Of a DNA stretch of 64,000 bases, positions 58,146-64,000 are shown piece after piece. Both the position numbers and the translations under genes were made by a program. Source of the DNA: Rhexocercosporidium sp. MPI-PUGE-AT-0058 (taxonomy: Eukaryota; Ascomycota; Leotiomycetes; Helotiales); the NCBI GenBank assembly GCA_020746875.1, contig JAGTJL010000025.1, positions 496,001 through 560,000 of the forward strand, read 5' to 3'. Every line of letters starts with the position of its first letter. The stretch's first letter is position 1. The notes under the pieces are model-generated. The model did not search any database. It was not told where the DNA came from and worked only from the letters and a program-made list of their open reading frames with translations.

Positions 58146-59261
58146 ACTTTGCGTACATACTTCCCCTCATAAATTCTCGGTAGAAAGCATAGGTAGAGCT
58201 TTGCAAGCAAGATTAAGCAAGGAAGAGTACATATGCTTTCCCTGGCTCTTTCGCTTCGGCGTTTGCTTTGTTTACATTCATACAGGGGCATTAATTGGCA
58301 TTCGCATTGGGTATACATTAGCGAGGCGTAAGCAGATTGATTGACTGGTGGTCGAACTAGAGCATTTGCATAATAGAACTTGGATTATTTTCTTCTCACT
58401 GCTTTGTTTCTGGTTATCCTTGCGTCCATTATTTCACAGATAACAGTTTGGCTGAGCCATGGTTTATATTTGGTGGCTCCTATTCCAAAGCCCATTTCAC
58501 TGTGTGTTATTGATGCCTAGCGCGCCTCTCAACCCTTCTCTTTTCTCAATGTCTATTTATCACAACCCGAGCTTTCAAGTCCTAATAGACTAGTTCAGGG
58601 AAGTCAAATATGTGATTTACCATCTCCTTGCATCTCTTCCACGCATGCCTCTCAGCCTCCTCATCCACATCCTTCATTCCCCTTAAAGAGCCTAGAAAGA
58701 TGACTCTTTGGTAGCAGTCCGCAATGTGTTTACTTTGTCCCGTCCTTCAGCATCGGATTGACATCTGTCGGATTCGCATTGGATTCGGTCTCACCTAACT
58801 CATTTTCTACATCGCTCCTTGAAGCCGATGGGCAAGATTTCATACGCAACGAATGTCACACTAGGTATCGCGGAGGCTTTACTCTTGAAAGAGTATCTAA
58901 TGTACAACTTGCAAAAGAAAGAAAATACACCAGTTACGGTGTCCTCTGGCTCGGAATAATTGTTGATGGTTGTGGTTATGCGCGTCCTAGAGAGAGCACA
59001 TCTTGTGCAGCGTTATTGATTAGGAGGGGATTGAACTTGTGTTGTGGGAGGGGAGTGGTTGGGCAGGTGCGTCTGTTGTGAGATGCGGTCTAGATCTTGC
59101 AAAACCTACTTCTGAATCGACGAGGAAGATGAGGAAGAAATACTGAACTCACGTAGCATTATGGAGTCAGACATCCGCAGTGACTTGGGGAAAATGAGGT
59201 CTCAGTCCATTTCCCGATCTCATTGTTGGCAAGTCTCTCAAATATCCGAACGCAAGAGCAA
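58146..59261. other. Convergent intergenic region
   Basis: This 1.1-kb stretch lies between the 3' ends of the DUF3684 gene and the O-methyltransferase relic. A plus-strand frame at 58758-59081 has no domain character. Nothing else is seen. Confidence 0.4.
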
Positions 59262-60498
59262 TCACACCAACTCCACTTCAATCACACTTTTAACCGAATG
59301 AAGGGGTCTCCAAATCTTGACAACTTTCGGCCCAGCTTTCTCAACAAGACCCGTCCACTCGCCCTCTGTCCTCTCCTTCGCTGACAAACACGCCATCATT
59401 TTGATATCCGAAACAGTGACCCTCGCCAGCGGCTTCACGCTACTGATCAAGCTCTCATGGATCAAAAGTCTAGAATACCCCTTCTCCATCGCACCAACGA
59501 CATTCTCCAAGATCTTGACGACCAACTCATCCTTCCAGTCGTGTAAGACGTTGTGCATGAAATACACGCGCGCGCCTTTCACGCGTTCAGGTGTGACGAA
59601 ATCGTACTGCTGCACGGAGATAGCTTTATCCACTTTTACGTCCTGGACGACGTCGGGGAGATCTTGCAGGATAAGACTACCTTCCGGATCTCAGGGTAGC
59701 AAAAATGAAATTCCTCAAGATCGTGACCTTTGCTTCCACCAACATCAACGACAAGTGCACGTCCAGGCTTCGCGGCTTCCACGATAGTTTTGTTAGGGTA
59801 GACTTCTGTCCAGGGCGTGAGGTTGTATTTTGAGTGGCACTCCATTGCGCAGTGGAAGTCACCAGCTATAGTGGGGTTGACGGCAAGATCCTGGAAGAAG
59901 TTGTTCGCAGTAGGTTTCTTGTACTGCCAATTGCCGTTGTTGAGGTCGGTTGGGTTATTGAATCCTGTGTCTTTGAGGAAATATGGGAGAGTGGAAAACA
60001 TGGCAGTGTTGACCCCTCGGTAGAATTCTCCTTATACATTGGGTAATGCCTAAAGTGGTGGCCCAGGGTGTTGGAGCGAATGTATCTTCGGCTGTCTCAA
60101 GGACTAAATGTTGTCCAGAGATCTGCCTCATCAGTCGCTCTACCCATTCAAATCTCGTCAGCTATCAGTCCTTGCACTAACGAAAATCGACTCGAGTTGT
60201 TACGCATACTTATAAGCACCTCGTCAGCACCTGTCATCTCGGCCAACTCCGTGCAAGTCTTCGGCCCTCCTCCACATTCAGCCCACTTTCTAAAGAGACC
60301 TGCATCTATCAACGTCTTCACAGAAGCATTGGTGGCACCGCTGACCCAATTATGTTCCCAGACGACATCCCAAGGCGATTGCACTTTTCGAAGGGTCTCG
60401 AAAGGCGCATCTCTCACGCGCACTCGCTCTTCTTCGTTTGTGAAGGAGCTCTCGCTGATGCCTTGGAGGGTTGTCAACAGCTGACTGGCGGAAGTCAT
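59262..60498 (-). pseudogene. O-methyltransferase (COMT family) with two frameshifts
   Basis: The minus strand encodes a COMT-type enzyme in three pieces. It begins at the ATG at 60498, with exon 1 to 60210 and a 70-nt intron (60209-60140) joining DEVLI to KRLMRQISGQ. The frame then breaks near 60025-60040, where GITQCIR must shift by one base to reach EFYRGVNTAMFSTLPYFL. It breaks again near 59680-59692, between FHFCYPEI and PEGSLILQDLPDVV. The motifs are otherwise well kept: VVDVGGSKG, YFMHNVLHDWKDE and LLIHES. Missing bases at two places with intact motifs between them indicate a recent pseudogene or sequencing errors; no intron explains either shift. The intact relative in this window is at 36.5-37.8 kb. 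Confidence 0.75.
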
Positions 60499-61899
60499 CT
60501 TCAATCCTGAAAATGTAGACGAGAAGAGGGATGTAGAGAAAACTATAGGGAGGACTATGCAATAAGACAAGCACTGAAGCGATGAGTTTCTTCTCCGTCT
60601 TCGCGAAGGATCAGGAAGAGCGCAAGTGTAAAGTCTCCAACCAAATCCAAACGATGAACATTTAATTGGCGAATCAAGTTCTAGATTACGAAGGTGACTT
60701 GTGACTTTCTCCGTCGAATAGTGGATCTGTCAAGAAGATTGGCATGCAAGGAGGAGGCGGGGAGATGGGGAGGCGCGGATGCTGTCCATGCCCCTGAGCC
60801 GTTACCCGGATATTCGACTAGCCAGCAATAGATATAATTTCTGTCTTAAGCTCTTTGCCTCTACTGCAAATTCAGCTCAAGACGTTGCAACCTATAGAAC
60901 GGGAGTGTGAATTTGTTAAGCTCTTTTGAAAATCCAGAGATTGATATTGTTGAAGACATTTAACATCCCAGCTCGGGCTTCTTTTAAGACAGACAGTCTT
61001 ACAGCGAGCAGTGTATGCTATTATGGTCGGCTGTATAATGCTATTTGAGTGATGACTTGCGGCGGATCAGCAATGAAGAAACGTCGCTCTGAGCTATTTT
61101 CAAGATGGGAATATGACAGAACAATTTCCTGGTCGGTATCTTTCCCTCTCCCTCCCGAGAAAGTTGGACTTTGGGTGGCTTCCTATTCCACATCACTGGG
61201 CCTCTTCGAACTGTACATCGTTATGTGATGTCTCTTCTCCCATCTTATTCCCCAGACCCAATCGTTTTGTAACAGTATATCTGGTCTGCCATTTCATCTC
61301 AACTTCACTGCAAAGCATTGTTGACCCTCTTCCAAACAAAAGAAGTGGTATTTTAACATCGACTACTTTCCTGATGTCTCTGTGGAAAGAAGACGATAAT
61401 GACAGAATGGTCGATTGAGCATGTTGGGAACTCTTTGCATCACAAGCTGTAAGTTCAAGCCCATTTTGATTCTTGCAATTATCCACACTCATTCTACAAT
61501 TGTTAACTCGTTGACTAATGAATTTCCCCAGTCGATTACGGGTGGAATCGAGGTATCAAAGGAAGTAAATGCGCTCCGATAAGCGTTTTGGCCGACTTGG
61601 GATATTTCATTTCTACCTATTCGGCATTCCTGGATACCTTCTTTCCGCTGTATCCAATCCCGTTCATCATGCGGCTTAAATATACCATTCAGGTCACATA
61701 TTGTAGTCTCCATTGCACTCCCTTTGAGTGCGTTGGCTTGTGTGGTGTCGATTTATAAACTGGCGATCTTTGGGCTATGATGGCTGTAGATCTGACTTGT
61801 ATGTTTCCCTCATCCTCGCTTATATATAGCTAAGGTCTCTGCGTTTTCTGAGCGCTCTGAATAGAAAATCAAGCCAAGTAATACTTACCAACCTCACAG
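60499..61899. other. Intergenic region, possibly with eroded sequence
   Basis: No complete gene. The right-hand end (about 61790-61899) could include decayed upstream parts of the 7TM remnant, such as an acceptor-like CTCACAG at 61893-61899. The frames at 61113-61418 and 61489-61713 have no recognisable domain. Confidence 0.4.
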
Positions 61900-62090
61900 A
61901 TCCCGTCCCATACCTCGGCATCCTCAGCGTAGCCGAAAACGCCATCCTCCTAATCTGCGCCTCGTTACCAGCACTCGGCCACTTATTCCGCCATGCGAGA
62001 GAAACTCTCACTAGCAAAAGCGACAGCAGGAACCATCAACCGGGCGCTGAAAGCCACAAACGATCCGGCGGTAATGCCGGTCGTGATTAG
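61900..62090 (+). pseudogene. C-terminal remnant of a fungal rhodopsin-like 7TM protein
   Basis: After an intron-acceptor-like CTCACAG, an open frame reads DPVPYLGILSVAENAILLIC followed by ASLPALGHLFRHARETL and a polar tail ending in TAG at 62088-62090. This resembles the last helix and tail of the fungal PTH11-related rhodopsin-domain membrane proteins (IVAACLPTLRPLF-type). No preceding helices could be found upstream within 1 kb, so it is most likely a truncated relic. The assignment rests on one helix only. Confidence 0.3.
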
Positions 62091-62473
62091 CTAGGCTAAT
62101 CTTAAAGGACATAGACTAGAAGATGCGGAACGCGGGTGTACGATTCGCCATGAGAGTGTGGATGACATACCACTTGCTCCGGTTCATATGAGATCAAAGA
62201 AGGGGTTTTGAGCATTGGGAGATGTGACCATGGGAGTATGGGATGTTTGGTAGTCTGTGGTGGACCTAAGCGAAAGACCAAAATGCCGATGAGCAATCAA
62301 CATCACTCACCTGCTTTTAATATGCAAGGACATTTGACCCTGTCATGCGTGTAGCAGAATTTCATTGTGTACTTGAAGTGCCTGGTACTTCAACCAGTAA
62401 TGAGACCAGTACACATGTAGCTCAGCCATAGCCCACCAGCCAAGGCTATACTCTTCTCTCGCGAAGGACTTCC
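62091..62473. other. Short intergenic region
   Basis: This 383-bp stretch lies between the 7TM remnant and the 3' end of the GH3-GNAT gene. Nothing recognisable. Confidence 0.4.
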
Positions 62474-64000
62474 TCACCACTCAAAGGACTCATACTCCCA
62501 TGCGACTTCAAAGCCCAACCGTTCATAAAACCCCCTGATAGTAACCCAATCAATCATAACACCCTCCACACCCCTCTTCCTCATATCCTCAATAGCTTTA
62601 ACAAGTAACGCAAGTCCGATACCTTTACCTCTGGCTGCTTCATCGACGCCAACACATCCAATGAGACCTGTTTTATTCTTCGAAGGGAGGAGATTGATGA
62701 ATGCGAGATCGTCGAGGACGACGGCGGAGGGTGAGCACATGAGTGTCCAGCCTAGTTGGGCGTCCGTCTCGAGGTCGAAGGCTACCATTACTTCGCGGTG
62801 TTGGTTGGTTGCTGCGAGACGCTCGTAAGCTTCAACCCAGCCCTGTGTGTAAGAAGTTAGGTTAGCGATATTGAGGGGAAAGAGGTAAATTGGCAGCGGA
62901 TGACTGACTATATTCTTGAAATTTGCACGCTGTTTGGCGATGCATTCATCGTAGAGTTCGGGCGACCAAGGTGCGAATCTGAGAGGGAGCTTCGAGACTC
63001 GGGCTAGAACATCAGGCGGTGCGATTTCACCTCTTGTAATGTTGCGGTAGAAGTCGCGTGCTGTAGGCTCGGCTGGTTTCCGGAAACCTGTGGGGTAAAT
63101 CACCTTAGTATGATGCTGACAAAAAAAAGCTTCACGAGAATGCGAAGAAAACTTACCTCTATGTAACAAAAAGTCCTTGGTACTTTGAGGAAATTCTATG
63201 GGGACAGCAGGCCAGAAGCGTGGAAAGACAGATCCAAACTGCAAGCTTTTTAATTTTCTTCCTTCTGTAAGAGACTCCCGAGCTTTGGCAATCAGTGCAG
63301 TGCCTAGACCTTTCCCTCGGTAATCAGGAAGCACTCCGATAGCAGTGATCTTCCCATGATTGTTTCCCTCTAAAGAGAAGAAGTATGACATGACAAAGCC
63401 TTTCTCATGGTTGAAGTGGTGACCATGCTCTTGTCTGAGGATTTTTGCTAGGCGTGGGAGCTCCATTGGCCATTTAGTGAATATTTCCTGCCACAAGTTC
63501 CAAATTTGAAGGATACCGTCGTCTGACTTTGAGAGCGGGCGAATGTCATGAGTTGTAGGTTGGCATCCAACTGGGAGAGAACCTAGAGGCTTGGCGATGC
63601 CGAAAATTACATCAACTGCTGATTTGAATGCTGGGATGGTAGGTTCGTAGATGGTGATGTAGTTCTTGATCTCATCCCTTTCCTCGAGAAAGTCGTACGG
63701 ATCGCAAGTTGCAATAGCAATCAACTTCTCTCCGAATTTCCGCCCGAGTGACAGACCATGATCCTTCTGATACGGACTCAAGCTGGCATTCCTAGTAGCT
63801 AATATAACGATATCCGCTTCGGCAACGTGCTTCTCATCCTCTGACGAGAGGGGTCTGTCTTCATAGAAACGCACATCGACAATTTTGGGGTCCTGAAGTC
63901 GGAGTAGATCAATATACGTGGAGGGCGTGTGTGGTTCTCTGGTCTTCTCCTCGCTACTTTCAACTGCGCCGCCGCTTGCCGGGGTCTTTCCGGGACTGAC
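62474..64000 (-). CDS. GH3 beta-N-acetylhexosaminidase fused to two GNAT domains (3' part, runs off right edge)
   Basis: Exons on the minus strand are (beyond 64000)-63157, 63087-62910 and 62843-62474, giving 463 residues in the window. The frame is open to 64000, so the 5' part lies outside. The visible start of the protein is the tail of a GH3 C-terminal domain (DIVILATRNASLSPYQKDHG, ITIYEPTIPAFKSAVDVIFG). It is followed by two GNAT acetyltransferase-like modules, each with an acetyl-CoA P-loop: LPDYRGKGLGTALI and DEAARGKGIGLALL. The second ends in GFYERLGFE. NagZ-type GH3 plus GNAT fusions are known in fungi and are thought to handle N-acetylglucosamine from chitin or peptidoglycan-like sources. 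Both introns (69 and 66 nt) are multiples of three without stops, so retention would not break the frame. The GH3 catalytic domain is not visible here. Confidence 0.85.
   Translation of the reverse strand, partial: VSPGKTPASGGAVESSEEKTREPHTPSTYIDLLRLQDPKIVDVRFYEDRPLSSEDEKHVAEADIVILATRNASLSPYQKDHGLSLGRKFGEKLIAIATCDPYDFLEERDEIKNYITIYEPTIPAFKSAVDVIFGIAKPLGSLPVGCQPTTHDIRPLSKSDDGILQIWNLWQEIFTKWPMELPRLAKILRQEHGHHFNHEKGFVMSYFFSLEGNNHGKITAIGVLPDYRGKGLGTALIAKARESLTEGRKLKSLQFGSVFPRFWPAVPIEFPQSTKDFLLHRGKFSSHSREAFFCQHHTKVIYPTGFRKPAEPTARDFYRNITRGEIAPPDVLARVSKLPLRFAPWSPELYDECIAKQRANFKNIVSHPLPIYLFPLNIANLTSYTQGWVEAYERLAATNQHREVMVAFDLETDAQLGWTLMCSPSAVVLDDLAFINLLPSKNKTGLIGCVGVDEAARGKGIGLALLVKAIEDMRKRGVEGVMIDWVTIRGFYERLGFEVAWEYESFEW

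Overview
The window is chromosomal DNA of a filamentous ascomycete. Spliceosomal introns are mostly 45-120 nt with GT/AG ends and internal CTRAY-type branch sites. The gene families present (RTA1, BAHD acyltransferase, Zn2Cys6 regulators, LaeA-type methyltransferase, fungal caspase, GH3-GNAT hexosaminidase) are typical of Pezizomycotina. Family flavour suggests a Leotiomycete, but that is inference. I resolved nearly all genes to exon level by hand; every multi-exon model given below keeps an open frame and a length divisible by three.

Layout. 0-9 kb: a 5' gene fragment at the left edge, a decayed Zn2Cys6-family regulator, an RTA1 membrane protein, a BAHD acyltransferase and an intact Zn2Cys6 regulator. 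9-17.6 kb: one small GRGGYN-repeat protein gene and about 7 kb with no supportable gene. 17.6-23.5 kb: a flavin monooxygenase diverging from a SAM methyltransferase, then a metallo-beta-lactamase-fold enzyme. 23.5-30.7 kb: a gene-poor AT-rich stretch with a perfect hairpin, an HSL-type alpha/beta hydrolase, then an ATP-grasp protein diverging from a 6-phosphogluconate dehydrogenase homologue that has lost phosphate-binding residues. 32-38 kb: a caspase-domain gene directly joined to (or fused with) a YDR124W/DUF2841-type gene, then an O-methyltransferase. 39-49 kb: a GH13 enzyme, a pepsin-fold membrane protein lacking its first catalytic Asp, and a divergent 1020-residue repetitive wall protein. 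49.7-58.1 kb: housekeeping genes (MED6, an MMTAG2-type RS protein, and a 1776-residue DUF3684 protein with an HSP90/sacsin-like ATPase end and a HExxH end). 59-64 kb: a frameshifted O-methyltransferase, a 7TM remnant, and the 3' part of a GH3-GNAT-GNAT gene that runs off the right edge.

Together the left and middle parts carry many tailoring-type functions (acyl, methyl and O-methyl transfer, flavin oxidation, hydrolases, a regulator and a membrane protein) but no polyketide synthase, NRPS or terpene cyclase, so a complete secondary-metabolite cluster is not shown. The three degraded genes suggest ongoing gene turnover among accessory genes, while the 49.7-58.1 kb block looks stable.
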